DNA of 64,000 nt from Aquabacterium humicola (GCF_030167915.1 NZ_JARGNB010000003.1:434001-498000), one strand, 5' to 3'; shown: positions 27,401 to 36,071, counted from the stretch's first letter. Notes: generated by a model not told the origin, from the letters alone. Program-made: numbers and translations.

Positions 27401-28873
27401 TCAGGTCGGGGCTTTGATCTGCAGCAGTTTTTCCTTGAAGGCCGCGATGGCCGCGGCGGCCTGCGCGTCTTCGCCGGTATCGGCCGGGACCAGGCACAGC
27501 CGCTCGCGCGGCACGCGCGACGCCAGCCGCGGCGGGCGCTGGCCGGCCAGGCGCTCGGCGGTCCAGCGCACGCCCAGGCGCCAGACGCAGTCGCGGCAAT
27601 GCACGATCGCCACGCCGCCGGCCCCTTCGCGCAGCGCCTGGTCGACGAAGGACGGCGGCAGCTGGCCGCTGCATTCGAGCGTCAGCACGTCGGCGCCCGC
27701 CGGCACCGCTGCATGGTCGCAGGCGAAGACGACAAGGCCGGGCGGGCGGTCGAGCAGCGCGCGCAGCGCGTGCTGCAGCGCCGCGATCGGCCGCTGCGGC
27801 AGGTCGATGCCGGTGGCGATCGGCGCGCCGCCGCGACGGGGCACCGACGACGGGCACGCGCCGGCGCAGAGGCCGCAGCTCGCGCACAGGTCCGCGTCCA
27901 CCTGCGCCAGCATCCGCGACGGCCGCAGCGGATGCGGCACCAGCGTGATCGCGGCGTACGGGCAGTCGGCGACGCAGCGCCGGCAGCCATTGCAGTGCGC
28001 CGGGTCGACGACCGCGGCCGGCGCACGCGCCGGGCCGCGCAGCAGCCAGGGCAGCGTGAACAGCACGGCCAGGCCGGCGCCGACCAGCGCCCACGCGGCG
28101 GCGGGCGACAGGGCATCGGCCACCGGGTGCAGCCACAGCAGCCACCAGTCGAGCGCCAGCGATGCCGGCACCGTCGCCAGCTCGGCCGGCCCCTGGCCGC
28201 GCACCGGCCAGGCCAGCGCCAGCGCGAGCAGGCTGCCCGTGGTGCCCAGCGCCAGCGATCGCGGCGGCCACCAGGCCACCTGCGACAGCCGCTGGACGTG
28301 GAACCACAGCGCGAACAGCAGCAGCAGCGGCAGCCCGAGGTGCATGAAGACGAAGAGCGAGAACAGCCGGTCGCCGACCGACGCCGCGTCGAGGAAGTTG
28401 CGCGCCAGCGGCTGCGCGAGCGCCGGCAGCGCGTCGAACCACTCGGCGGTGGCCAGCGCCGAGAACTGCCCGAGCCGGTCCCAGTGCAGCCAGAAGCCGC
28501 CGATGCCGATGGCCGCCAGCAGCGGCAGCAGCACCACGCCGGTCAACCAGGCGAAGCGGTGCACCGCACGCCAGCGCCGGTGCAGCAGCTCGCGCAGCAC
28601 ATGCAGCGTGGTGAACAGCACCAGCGCGTCGGCCGCGTAGCGGTGCAGGCTGCGCAGCAGGCCGCCCGGCGAGTACGGCGCCAGCGCATCGATCGACGCA
28701 TAGGCGCGGTCGGCCGACGTGTCGAGCACCGCGTACAACCACAGCCCGCTGCCCACCAGCAGCGCCAGCGCCAGGATCGCCAGCGTGCCCGGTTGCCTCA
28801 GCGGATTGGCGGTGGCGCCGAAAAAGCGGTCGACGCCGCGCTCGGCGCGGCGCCAGGCGGCGAGCCCGTCCAT
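27401..28873 (-). CDS. Cytochrome b / 2x[4Fe-4S] / MvhD-like fusion
   Basis: The 490-residue protein has a cytochrome b-like membrane part (about 20-280) homologous to that at 23061-24950, with H77-H91 and H178-H192 as heme ligands and GFWLHWDRLGQF in place of GYVLPW. It continues with a bacterial ferredoxin domain having two 4Fe-4S motifs (C294, 297, 300, 304 and C330, 333, 336, 340). The C-terminal domain (about 378-490) resembles the MvhD/FlpD iron-sulfur subunit: VVFACDHAAV, LECSGQLPPSFVDQALREG and VAIVHCRDCVWRLG. MvhD normally passes electrons to heterodisulfide reductase, so its fusion to a quinone-type cytochrome b is unusual. The gene starts one base after the SCO gene's stop codon. 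Confidence 0.9.
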   Translation of the reverse strand: MDGLAAWRRAERGVDRFFGATANPLRQPGTLAILALALLVGSGLWLYAVLDTSADRAYASIDALAPYSPGGLLRSLHRYAADALVLFTTLHVLRELLHRRWRAVHRFAWLTGVVLLPLLAAIGIGGFWLHWDRLGQFSALATAEWFDALPALAQPLARNFLDAASVGDRLFSLFVFMHLGLPLLLLFALWFHVQRLSQVAWWPPRSLALGTTGSLLALALAWPVRGQGPAELATVPASLALDWWLLWLHPVADALSPAAAWALVGAGLAVLFTLPWLLRGPARAPAAVVDPAHCNGCRRCVADCPYAAITLVPHPLRPSRMLAQVDADLCASCGLCAGACPSSVPRRGGAPIATGIDLPQRPIAALQHALRALLDRPPGLVVFACDHAAVPAGADVLTLECSGQLPPSFVDQALREGAGGVAIVHCRDCVWRLGVRWTAERLAGQRPPRLASRVPRERLCLVPADTGEDAQAAAAIAAFKEKLLQIKAPT

Positions 28874-28874
28874 C

Positions 28875-29714
28875 TCACGATGCGGCCGGCGGGGGCGTCG
28901 GCCCGCGACGGCCGCGCCACAACCAGCCGCCGACGGTCGCGAAGAAGGCCAGGCCGGCGATCAGCTCGGCGATCAGCTTCCAGTCGGTGCGGTAGCGGCC
29001 GGTCGCCGGGTCGTAGACGGTGCACAGGATCTTCACCCGCGTGACCAGCTCGTCCAGCGTCGGCAGCGTGCGCGCCGGCGGCGCCGCCAGCAGCGCGTCG
29101 CGCAGCGGCTGGCCGAGCGTTTCGGCCGTCAGGCGTTCGCCGTAGACCTGCGCGCGGATGCGCCCCTCGGCATCGAGCACGGTCACCGCGACCGCATGCT
29201 CGAAGCCGTCCGTCGTCTGCGTGTACTCGAAGCCGAAGGCGCGCGTCAGCGCGACGATGTCGGACGTCTTCGGCGCCAGGAACTCCCAGTTCGGCATGTC
29301 GATGCCGTGCTGCGAGGCGAACGCGCGCAGCACCGGCGGCGAATCGAAGGGCTGGTTGAAGCCGATGCTGACCACGTGGAAGCGGTCGGCGCCGAGCAGG
29401 CGCTGCAGGCCGTCCAGCGAATCGGCCAGCGTGCGCGTCTGCAGCGGGCAGGCGGTGAAGCAGCCGGTGTAGATGAAGTTCACCAGCACCGGCTTGCCGC
29501 GGAAACGCGACAGCCGCACCGGCGCCTCGGCGCGGTCGAGCATCACGAAGTCCGGCGGCTGCGTGCCGATCACCGCCTGGCTGGCCTCGATCGCCGCGCG
29601 CTGGTCGAGCCGCGGCGCGCCCGCGGCCGCCGCCGGCGTCGCTGCGGGCAGTGCCGCGGCCAGCAGCGCCGCCATCGCGGCCCGGCGCAGCTGGCGCCCG
29701 AAAGACGCGGCCAT
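28875..29714 (-). CDS. SCO1/SenC-family copper chaperone, C-terminally anchored
   Basis: The 279-residue protein starts with a signal-like segment (MAASFGRQLRRAAMAALLAA) and has the thioredoxin-like SCO core with copper ligands in YTGCFTACPLQ (CxxxCP) and the distal His in GFEHAVAVTVLD. Unlike simple SCO proteins it ends in a TM helix (about 250-268). SCO proteins load CuA. A CuA subunit is encoded upstream at 32424-32963, so delivery to that subunit is the likely job. It lies between heme O synthase and the cytochrome b/MvhD gene. Confidence 0.92.
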   Translation of the reverse strand: MAASFGRQLRRAAMAALLAAALPAATPAAAAGAPRLDQRAAIEASQAVIGTQPPDFVMLDRAEAPVRLSRFRGKPVLVNFIYTGCFTACPLQTRTLADSLDGLQRLLGADRFHVVSIGFNQPFDSPPVLRAFASQHGIDMPNWEFLAPKTSDIVALTRAFGFEYTQTTDGFEHAVAVTVLDAEGRIRAQVYGERLTAETLGQPLRDALLAAPPARTLPTLDELVTRVKILCTVYDPATGRYRTDWKLIAELIAGLAFFATVGGWLWRGRRGPTPPPAAS

Positions 29715-29722
29715 TGGAGGCC

Positions 29723-30646
29723 CTAGCGCAGCGCGGCGTCGACCGCCACGCCGACGATCAGCAGCGACAGCTGCACCATCGACGCGAAGAAGGCGGCCAT
29801 CGCCCGCGGCCGTTTCGGTTCCAGCGCCAGGGCCTGCGTGCGCAGCAGCAGCCACGCGCCGCCGGCGATCGCGCCGATGGCGTAGGCGGCGCCGGCGCTG
29901 CCACCGGTCCACGGCAGCAGCGGCAGCATCGACGCGGCGACCATCGCGCAGGCATGGCCGTGCACGATGCGCGCCGCGCGCGGGATGCCGACCACCACCG
30001 GCAGCATCGGGATGCCGGCGGCGGCGTAGTCGTCGTGGCAGGCGATCGCCAGGCTCCAGAAATGCGGCGGGGTCCACAGCAGCAGGGTCAGCGCCAGCGC
30101 CAGTGCCTGCGGCGACAGCGACGGATCGGCCGCGGCGGCGCCGGTGAGCACCGCGAAGCTGCCGGCGGCGCCGCCGATCACGATGTTCCACGACGTGCGG
30201 CGCTTCAGCAGCAGGGTGTAGACAACCGCGTAGGTCAATGCGCCGGCGGCCAGGAACAGCGCCGCGAGGCCGTTGGTCGCGGCCCAGGTCGCGGCGACGG
30301 CAACCGCCAGCAGCGCGGCGATCAGCCCGTGCCAGCGCGGGCCGGGCCGCAGCGCGCCGCTGGCGAAGGCGCGTGTGCGCGTGCGCGCCATGCGGCGGTC
30401 GCTGTCGGCCTCGACGAGCTGGTTGAAGGCGCCCGCGGCGGCCGACGAGACCAGCACCGCGCACGCCACCAGCACCACCTGCCAGGCCGCCAGCGTGCCG
30501 TTCGGCGTCGCCGCGATGCCGGCCAGCGCCGTCAGCATGATCAGCACGCCGATGCGCAGCTTGAACACGCCCAGCACGGTGCGCCAGGCAGGCGCCGCCG
30601 CGGCGGCCCCGGGGGAGGCACGCGGGACGGCGCGCGGCGTGTTCAT
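29723..30646 (-). CDS. ctaB: Protoheme IX farnesyltransferase (heme O synthase)
   Basis: The 307-residue UbiA-type membrane prenyltransferase converts heme B to heme O. The first Asp-rich motif is FNQLVEADSDRRMARTRTR (NxxxDxxxD, about 102-110), followed by the second conserved loop CHDDYAAAGIPMLPVVVG. About nine TM helices are predictable. With ctaA across the divergent promoter it supplies heme O/A to the heme-copper subunits of the operon. Confidence 0.94.
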   Translation of the reverse strand: MNTPRAVPRASPGAAAAAPAWRTVLGVFKLRIGVLIMLTALAGIAATPNGTLAAWQVVLVACAVLVSSAAAGAFNQLVEADSDRRMARTRTRAFASGALRPGPRWHGLIAALLAVAVAATWAATNGLAALFLAAGALTYAVVYTLLLKRRTSWNIVIGGAAGSFAVLTGAAAADPSLSPQALALALTLLLWTPPHFWSLAIACHDDYAAAGIPMLPVVVGIPRAARIVHGHACAMVAASMLPLLPWTGGSAGAAYAIGAIAGGAWLLLRTQALALEPKRPRAMAAFFASMVQLSLLIVGVAVDAALR

Positions 30647-30709
30647 GGTCCGTTTCCTTTGGCGGTTAGGAACGGCTGTTCGACCTGATTGACGCGACGC
30701 GTCGTGGCC

Positions 30710-32407
30710 TCAGCTGAGGCCCCACAGGGTCGACAGGTACTTCCAGTTGATGAAGTAGTACAGCACGAAGGCCAGCAGGAAGACCATCGCCAGCGTGAAG
30801 GTGCCGGGCGCCGCGAAGCCCATCGAGCCGGTGGTCTGCGCCGCGACGCTGGGTGCGGTGCGCGGGATCGGCGTGAACTTCGGGCTCGTGGCGCCGGCCT
30901 CGAGCGGCTTGCCCAGCAGCAGCGAGCCGACCGTGACCAGCACGAAGATCGCGCCGCCGGCGATCGCCGCGATGCCGGCGATGCCGACCAGGCCCATCAT
31001 CAGGTAGGCCGCCCCGGGCCATTCGTAGGCCAGCGGTGCGCCCTGGAAGGCCATGTCCCAGTGGCGGCGCGAAACGCCCAGCGTGCCCGCGCCCATCATG
31101 ACCAGACAGAAGAAGTACATCGAGAAGCCGAACAGGTAGGGCTGCCACTTCGCCAGGCCGGGCCATACCACTTCGCGGCGGAACAGCACCGGGATCAGGT
31201 AGTAGGTCAGCGCCATGAAGGTCAGCGTGGTGCCGACGACCACGGTGGCGTGGAAGTGGCCCGGCACGTAGACCGTGTTGTGGATGATCATGTTCAGCTG
31301 CTCGGTGCCCATCATCACGCCGGAGATGCCGCCGAGGAAGCCGAAGCCGATGATCGCGATGAACACGCCCGAGAAGGTGGGGTTGCCCCAGGGCGCCTTG
31401 CGCAGCCACTCGAACAGGCCCTTGGTGAAGCCCTTGTTGCGCTGGGCCACTTCCATCGCGCCGGGGATCGTCAGCCCGTGCAGCATCGAGGCCAGCACCG
31501 CGAAGTACATGAAGTAGCTGGTATTGATCACCTTCCAGCCGGTCGACAGGCCCGGGTCGGCCAGCAGGTGGTGGGCGCTGGCGAGCTGCAGGAACAGGAT
31601 GTAGAGCAGGAAGGCCGTGCGGCTGACGCGTTCGCTCATCGGCTTGGCGCCGAAGGCGATCGCCGCGACGAGGTACCACACCGAGATGTGCGCGGCGACG
31701 TTGATCTGCTGCGACGAGTGGCCGAAGGCCCACCAGATCGTGCGGTAGACCAGCGCGTCGACCTTGTCGATCACGCCCAGCGACAGCAGCCAGGTCGGGA
31801 TCAGGATGATCGCGCCGGAGCTGATAGTGAACACCGCGATGATCGCCGCGGTGATCGCGCCGAAGGTGACCAGCGGCACCGAGCCCTGGTAGGTCTTGTC
31901 GCGCTTGGCGATCACCAGCGTGCCGAAGAAGACGAAGCAGGCGATCAGCGCGCCGACGGCGAAGAGGATCAGGCCGAGGTAGAAGTTCGGCTCGGCCATC
32001 ATCGGCACGTACGAGGTCATCATCACGCTCGACGCGCCGCGGAACACCGCGACGTTGTTCAGCACCGAGCCGATCAGCATCAGCGCGAACGCGAGCCAGG
32101 CGATGCGTGGCGTGGCGAGCCGGCATCGCAACAGGGTCGACGAGGCGAAGTACAGCACCGCGACCTCGAAGAAGATGATCCAGAAGATCAGCATGTCGAT
32201 GCCGTGCGCCGTCAGCACCATGTAGAACTGCTCGGCCGGCAGCCAGTGGATCGCCGGCCAGCGCGTCAGCACGACGCCGATGGCCAGCACGCCGCCGAAC
32301 AGCAGCCAGACGACGGCGACGAAGGCGTTCACCTTCATCAGCGTCTCGGCGTTGCGCTCGAACTGCAGCCCCGATCGCGGGCAGGTGCGGTAGGTGGTGT
32401 TGCTCAT
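30710..32407 (-). CDS. B-family heme-copper subunit I, probable sNOR-type NO reductase
   Basis: This 565-residue membrane protein keeps all six metal His: H68 (LTAHGIDML), H230 (WWAFGHSSQQI), H279-H280 (SAHHLLADPG) and H384/H386 (VPGHFHATVVV). The His-His-LADPG segment marks the B (ba3-like) family. In B-family oxygen reductases helix VI reads GHPxVY, with a Tyr four residues after the His that forms the active-site cofactor; here the place is Gln234. Lack of that Tyr is a feature of NO reductases. The order CuA subunit, this gene, ctaB, SCO recalls the norSY-senC cluster of nitrifiers. An oxygen-reducing role cannot be fully excluded. Confidence 0.85.
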   Translation of the reverse strand: MSNTTYRTCPRSGLQFERNAETLMKVNAFVAVVWLLFGGVLAIGVVLTRWPAIHWLPAEQFYMVLTAHGIDMLIFWIIFFEVAVLYFASSTLLRCRLATPRIAWLAFALMLIGSVLNNVAVFRGASSVMMTSYVPMMAEPNFYLGLILFAVGALIACFVFFGTLVIAKRDKTYQGSVPLVTFGAITAAIIAVFTISSGAIILIPTWLLSLGVIDKVDALVYRTIWWAFGHSSQQINVAAHISVWYLVAAIAFGAKPMSERVSRTAFLLYILFLQLASAHHLLADPGLSTGWKVINTSYFMYFAVLASMLHGLTIPGAMEVAQRNKGFTKGLFEWLRKAPWGNPTFSGVFIAIIGFGFLGGISGVMMGTEQLNMIIHNTVYVPGHFHATVVVGTTLTFMALTYYLIPVLFRREVVWPGLAKWQPYLFGFSMYFFCLVMMGAGTLGVSRRHWDMAFQGAPLAYEWPGAAYLMMGLVGIAGIAAIAGGAIFVLVTVGSLLLGKPLEAGATSPKFTPIPRTAPSVAAQTTGSMGFAAPGTFTLAMVFLLAFVLYYFINWKYLSTLWGLS

Positions 32408-32423
32408 GTCCGTGCTCCCACCT

Positions 32424-32963
32424 TCACTTGACGTAGAGGCGGCCCACCATCTGGTGGTGGCCGATGCCGCAGAACTCGTTGCAGACCACCGAGTAGGTGC
32501 CCGACTGGTTCGGCGTGACGGTGACCACGTGCTCGAAGCCGGGCACCATCTGGATGTTGATGTTGGCCGGCTGCAGCGAGAAGCCGTGGTTGTAGTCCAT
32601 CGCCGTCAGGTGCAGCCGGTAGGTCTTGCCCTTCTGCAGCTCGAGGATCGGCCAGAACTGCCACAGCCGCGCCAGCAGGTAGACGTCGGAGCCGGGCGGC
32701 GGCGCGACGACCGGGATCTTCAGGTCGGTCTCGGTGCGCACGGTGTACTTGTCGACGACCGCCTGGGCCTTCGCGGTGAACTGCTCGGGCGTCGTTCGGT
32801 ACGTCTCGGTCGACAGGTTCTGGCGGCCCCAGATGTGCCAGCCGACCATCATCGCGAACATCACCAGGCACCAGGTCAGCGCGATGACGATCCAGGTGCC
32901 TTCGACACGGTCGATCGGGTGCTTGTACCAGAGCCGTTCTGACGGCGGCAGGATGGCGCTCAT
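32424..32963 (-). CDS. CuA-containing subunit II of the B-family heme-copper enzyme
   Basis: The 179-residue protein has one N-terminal TM (about 23-43) and a periplasmic cupredoxin domain with the binuclear CuA site in CNEFCGIGHHQM (near 162-173) plus an upstream His in YNHGFSLQ. It is the size of ba3-type subunit II (about 168 residues) and of NorS-like subunits. It receives electrons from a cytochrome c or similar donor and passes them to subunit I, encoded 17 bases downstream. Confidence 0.92.
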   Translation of the reverse strand: MSAILPPSERLWYKHPIDRVEGTWIVIALTWCLVMFAMMVGWHIWGRQNLSTETYRTTPEQFTAKAQAVVDKYTVRTETDLKIPVVAPPPGSDVYLLARLWQFWPILELQKGKTYRLHLTAMDYNHGFSLQPANINIQMVPGFEHVVTVTPNQSGTYSVVCNEFCGIGHHQMVGRLYVK

Positions 32964-32991
32964 CGGGTGCTCCTCGTTGGTTCGGCCCGGC

Positions 32992-33150
32992 TCACTTGGC
33001 CACCGGCAGGGTCAGGATGTCGATCACGCCCCACACGTTGTAGACCAGCATCGGGATCAGCACGCCGAGGAAGAGCAGCATGAACGGGTTGTCCAGCAGT
33101 CGCTGCATCCACGGCACCGGAGCGTTCTCGTCGTCGTCGTGCGTGTTCAT
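32992..33150 (-). CDS. Small single-TM protein, probable subunit IIa
   Basis: The 52-residue product has an acidic N-terminus (MNTHDDDENAPVPW) and one TM helix (about 22-44, FMLLFLGVLIPMLVYNVW). Position just before the CuA subunit (28-base gap) and topology fit the subunit IIa/CbaD-type small subunits of ba3 enzymes. The start has AGGAGC upstream. It is the first gene of the long operon. Confidence 0.78.
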   Translation of the reverse strand: MNTHDDDENAPVPWMQRLLDNPFMLLFLGVLIPMLVYNVWGVIDILTLPVAK

Positions 33151-33229
33151 CGCGGGGCTCCTGAAGTGCGCGATTCGGGAATCCGAGTGCGCTGCTTGGG
33201 CATTCTGGAAGTCCGCGAAGAAATGTGAC

Positions 33230-33243
33230 TTGAAGCAGATCAA
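33230..33243. promoter_or_regulatory. FNR/DNR box, divergent promoter of the oxidase/NOR operon and ctaA-dnr
   Basis: TTGAAGCAGATCAA has 9 of 10 conserved positions and is nearly self-complementary. It is centred 86 bases before the small subunit gene on one side and 40 bases before ctaA on the other. It is the only good site in this divergent region and may serve both. Confidence 0.65.
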
Positions 33244-33276
33244 CTCCGCGAACCGGCGTGCACCGACACTTCGGGC

Positions 33277-34137
33277 ATGCCCGACGCCAGCTTGTCGACC
33301 GCAGTCCCCCGCTGCACGCCCCCGCGCGGCATCGCGCTTGCGCTGGCCGCGGTGGCGGCGATGGCGCTGGTGGTGGTCGCCAGCGCCTGGCTGCGCCTGT
33401 CGCAGGCCCTGCCCTGCGAAAGCTGGCCGGCCTGCCGCGGCGGCGCGATGGCCTCGGTGATCGTGGTGCCCGGCGCGGCCGATGCGCTGCAGCAGGCGGC
33501 GCGGCTGACCCACCGCCTCAGCGCGACGCTGGTGCTGATCGCGGCGATCGTGCTGGTGCTGCGCACGCGCGGGCTCGCGCGGGTCGCCGCGCTGGCCCGT
33601 GCGCTGCTCGGCCTGGCGCTGGGCCTGGCGCTGCTGGGGGTGGTCACCCGTGCGCCGGGGCTCGTTGCGGACGCGCCGTTGTTTCGCCTCGGGGTGACCA
33701 TCGGCAACCTGATCGGCGGCCTCGCGATGCTGGCCTTGGTGTGGTCGCTGTGGAATGGCCTGCGCGGCGTGCCCGCGCTGCCTGCCGCGGCGCAGCGGCT
33801 GGCGCGCATCACGCTGGCGCTGTGGACACTGCAGGCGGTGTTCGGCGCGCTGTCCGGGGCCGACGCGTTCGCCGCCGCGCCGCTGCTGCACCTGCTGCTG
33901 GCGCTGGCCGCGCTGCCGGCCGCGCTGTGGCTGGGCTGGACGCAGCGCCACGGCGGTCGTGCCGCGGAAGCGCGCGCGCTGCTGGTGCTGGTGCTGCTGC
34001 AGCCGCTGCTCGGCGTCGCGGCACTGGCCGGCGCGGCGGCGCCGGTGCTGGTGTGGCTGCACAACGCCGGCGCGGCCGCCGGCCTCGCACTGCTGGCCGG
34101 GCTCGCCCTCGCCGCTCCCGACTCTCGAGAAGGTTGA
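33277..34137 (+). CDS. ctaA: COX15/CtaA-type heme A synthase
   Basis: The 286-residue protein has about eight TM helices and oxidises heme O to heme A. Conserved features are RLTHRLSATLVL (heme-binding His), the WLRLSQALPCESWPACRGG loop with the paired Cys of the COX15 family, and a late His in WLHNAGAAAG. The gene runs divergently from the heme-copper operon and is 6 bases from the DNR-type regulator gene, suggesting co-transcription. Confidence 0.88.
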   Translation: MPDASLSTAVPRCTPPRGIALALAAVAAMALVVVASAWLRLSQALPCESWPACRGGAMASVIVVPGAADALQQAARLTHRLSATLVLIAAIVLVLRTRGLARVAALARALLGLALGLALLGVVTRAPGLVADAPLFRLGVTIGNLIGGLAMLALVWSLWNGLRGVPALPAAAQRLARITLALWTLQAVFGALSGADAFAAAPLLHLLLALAALPAALWLGWTQRHGGRAAEARALLVLVLLQPLLGVAALAGAAAPVLVWLHNAGAAAGLALLAGLALAAPDSREG

Positions 34138-34143
34138 ATTTCC

Positions 34144-34842
34144 ATGCTGGACCCCCGTGCTTTCGACATCCCGCAGTTCCTCGGCCGGCTGCCGCTGTTC
34201 AGCGACCTCGCGCGGCCCGAGCTCGAACGCCTGTCCAGCGGCTGCCAGCTGCGCCGCTACACCCGAGGCGAGGTGGTGCTGCACCCGGGCGATCCGTGCG
34301 ACGCGTTCCACGTCGTCGTCACCGGCCAGGTCAAGCTGTTCGGGCTGTCGCCCGATGGCCACGAGAAGGTGATCGAGCTGATCGGCCCCGGCGGCAGCTT
34401 CGCCGAGGCGCTGATGTTCCTCGGCAAGCCCTGCGTCGTGAACGCGCAGGCGCTGGCCGACTCGCTGCTGCTGTCGGTGCAGCGCCACGCGGTGATGGCC
34501 GAGCTGCAGGCCGACGACCGCTTCGCGCTGCGCATGCTGGCCGGGCTGTCGCGGCGCCTGCACGGGCTGGTGCACGACGTGCAGGCCTATGCGCTGCAGA
34601 GCGGCGTGCAGCGCGTGATCGGCTACCTGTTGCGCGACCAGGAAACCCACGATGCCGCCGGTGGCGGCGCGGTCACCGTGTCGCTGCCGGTCAGCAAGGC
34701 GACGATCGCCTCGCGCCTGTCGCTGACGCCGGAGTACTTCTCGCGCGTGCTGCACGAGCTGGAGGCGGCGCAGCTGATCGAGGTCGACCGCCGCGACATC
34801 CTGATCCTCGACGTGCAGCGACTGGCGGCGTACGGGTCCTGA
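34144..34842 (+). CDS. DNR/NnrR-type Crp/Fnr regulator
   Basis: The 232-residue regulator has the cNMP-type beta roll (GEVVLHPGDPCDAFHVVVTG), a dimer helix and a winged HTH (VSKATIASRLSLTPEYFSRVL). It lacks the FNR N-terminal cysteine cluster, which fits the DNR group that senses NO through heme. Its location between ctaA and the nirS operon supports a role as NO-responsive activator of nirS and of the probable NO reductase operon. Ends 11 bases from the stop of the convergent propeller gene. Confidence 0.85.
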   Translation: MLDPRAFDIPQFLGRLPLFSDLARPELERLSSGCQLRRYTRGEVVLHPGDPCDAFHVVVTGQVKLFGLSPDGHEKVIELIGPGGSFAEALMFLGKPCVVNAQALADSLLLSVQRHAVMAELQADDRFALRMLAGLSRRLHGLVHDVQAYALQSGVQRVIGYLLRDQETHDAAGGGAVTVSLPVSKATIASRLSLTPEYFSRVLHELEAAQLIEVDRRDILILDVQRLAAYGS

Positions 34843-34853
34843 CCCGGCTCGGC

Positions 34854-36071
34854 CTACCAGGCCATCAAGCCATGGACGCTCGTTTCATCGCCTAGCGGCC
34901 AGCGCTCGACCGGCCGCCCTTCGGCATCCACCCGCAGCAGCGCGGCCGGCCCGGCGCTCGCCAGCAGCGCGTGGCCGTTGGCCGGGTCCGCGGCGAGCGT
35001 GGTGATGCGGCGGGCGTCGACCGCCAGCGGCTGCCATTGCAGGTCGCGGGCACCGCGTCGCCACAGCGGCTGCGCCGCGTCGACCAGCGCCCACGCGTCG
35101 TCGCCGACCGCGACCAGCTGGCGCACCGGACCCGGCAGCCGCGTGCCCGCCTCGATCGTCCAGCGCTGGGCATCCAGCTCGTGCACCGTGTCGCCGGCCG
35201 GCAGCCACCAGCGGCCGCGTGCCGCGGCGCCGGCCGGCCCCGGCCGCCAAAGCGCGGCGGGCACCCGCGCCCCCGGCAGCGGCAGCGTCGCGATGCGCCG
35301 CCGCACGTCGAGGTGCAGGATGTGGACCTCGTCGCCGCGCACGCCGGCCAGCCACGGCAGCCGCGCATCGGCGAAGGCCACGTCGGCCATCGGCCGGCCG
35401 AGCGGGCTGCGCCGCACGCTGAGCAGCCCGGGGGTCGCGATGCCTTCGCCGAAGCGCCAGTCGTGCACCAGGCCGTCGTAGTGCGGCGGCGCGGCCGGGT
35501 CGAGCGGGATTTCCCACAACTCGCCCAGCGCCGGCCAAGCGGCGATGAGGCTGCGCCGGCCGGCATGCGCGAACAACGCCGTCGCGCGGCCGCGATGCCG
35601 GCGCAGCAGGTCCTCACCGGCCCAGCGGCGCTGCAGGCGCGCCTGGGCATCGAGCGCGATCAGCTGCTCGCCGGCCGCGACGAAGCACCAGCGGCCGTCG
35701 TCGGCGACGGCCAGCGCATGCGGTGCCGCCGGGGGGTCGAACTGCGCGATGCTGCGCAGATCGGAGCCGTCGAGCGCCAGACGCTGCACGCGGCCATCGC
35801 GGCGCGCGAGCCACAGGCCGCCGGCCACCGGCTGCGGCGGCAGCAGCGCATCCGGCCAGTGCAGCACACGGCCACCGGGCAGCGCCAGCCACGCGCCGGC
35901 CGGCCCCCAGGCGATCACGCCGGTGCGCCCCGAGGCGGCACCGGCGTGCGGGATCAGATCGGCGGCCGTTGGGGCAGCCAAACGGGCAGCCGATCCGGCG
36001 GCCGACAGGGCGACCGAAGGCGCGGCGAGCACGCCGAGCGCCGCGAGCACGCGGCGCCGGCGGGTGCCCAT
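34854..36071 (-). CDS. Exported beta-propeller-like protein of the nirS operon
   Basis: I use the ATG at 36071, with AAGG upstream, rather than a TTG at 36083. The 405-residue protein starts MGTRRRRVLAALGVLAAP, a Tat-like signal. The rest is a series of Trp/Gly/Asp-rich beta repeats (GGRVLHWPDALLP, DGRVQRLALDGSDL, DGRWCFVAAGEQLIALD, GDEVHILHLDVRRRIATL, ADPANGHALLASAG) consistent with a six- to eight-bladed propeller. It is third in the nirS-cytochrome c-propeller order, 25 bases after the cytochrome gene. It could be a distant NirF-like maturation protein, but I see no diagnostic NirF motif. Confidence 0.65.
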   Translation of the reverse strand: MGTRRRRVLAALGVLAAPSVALSAAGSAARLAAPTAADLIPHAGAASGRTGVIAWGPAGAWLALPGGRVLHWPDALLPPQPVAGGLWLARRDGRVQRLALDGSDLRSIAQFDPPAAPHALAVADDGRWCFVAAGEQLIALDAQARLQRRWAGEDLLRRHRGRATALFAHAGRRSLIAAWPALGELWEIPLDPAAPPHYDGLVHDWRFGEGIATPGLLSVRRSPLGRPMADVAFADARLPWLAGVRGDEVHILHLDVRRRIATLPLPGARVPAALWRPGPAGAAARGRWWLPAGDTVHELDAQRWTIEAGTRLPGPVRQLVAVGDDAWALVDAAQPLWRRGARDLQWQPLAVDARRITTLAADPANGHALLASAGPAALLRVDAEGRPVERWPLGDETSVHGLMAW

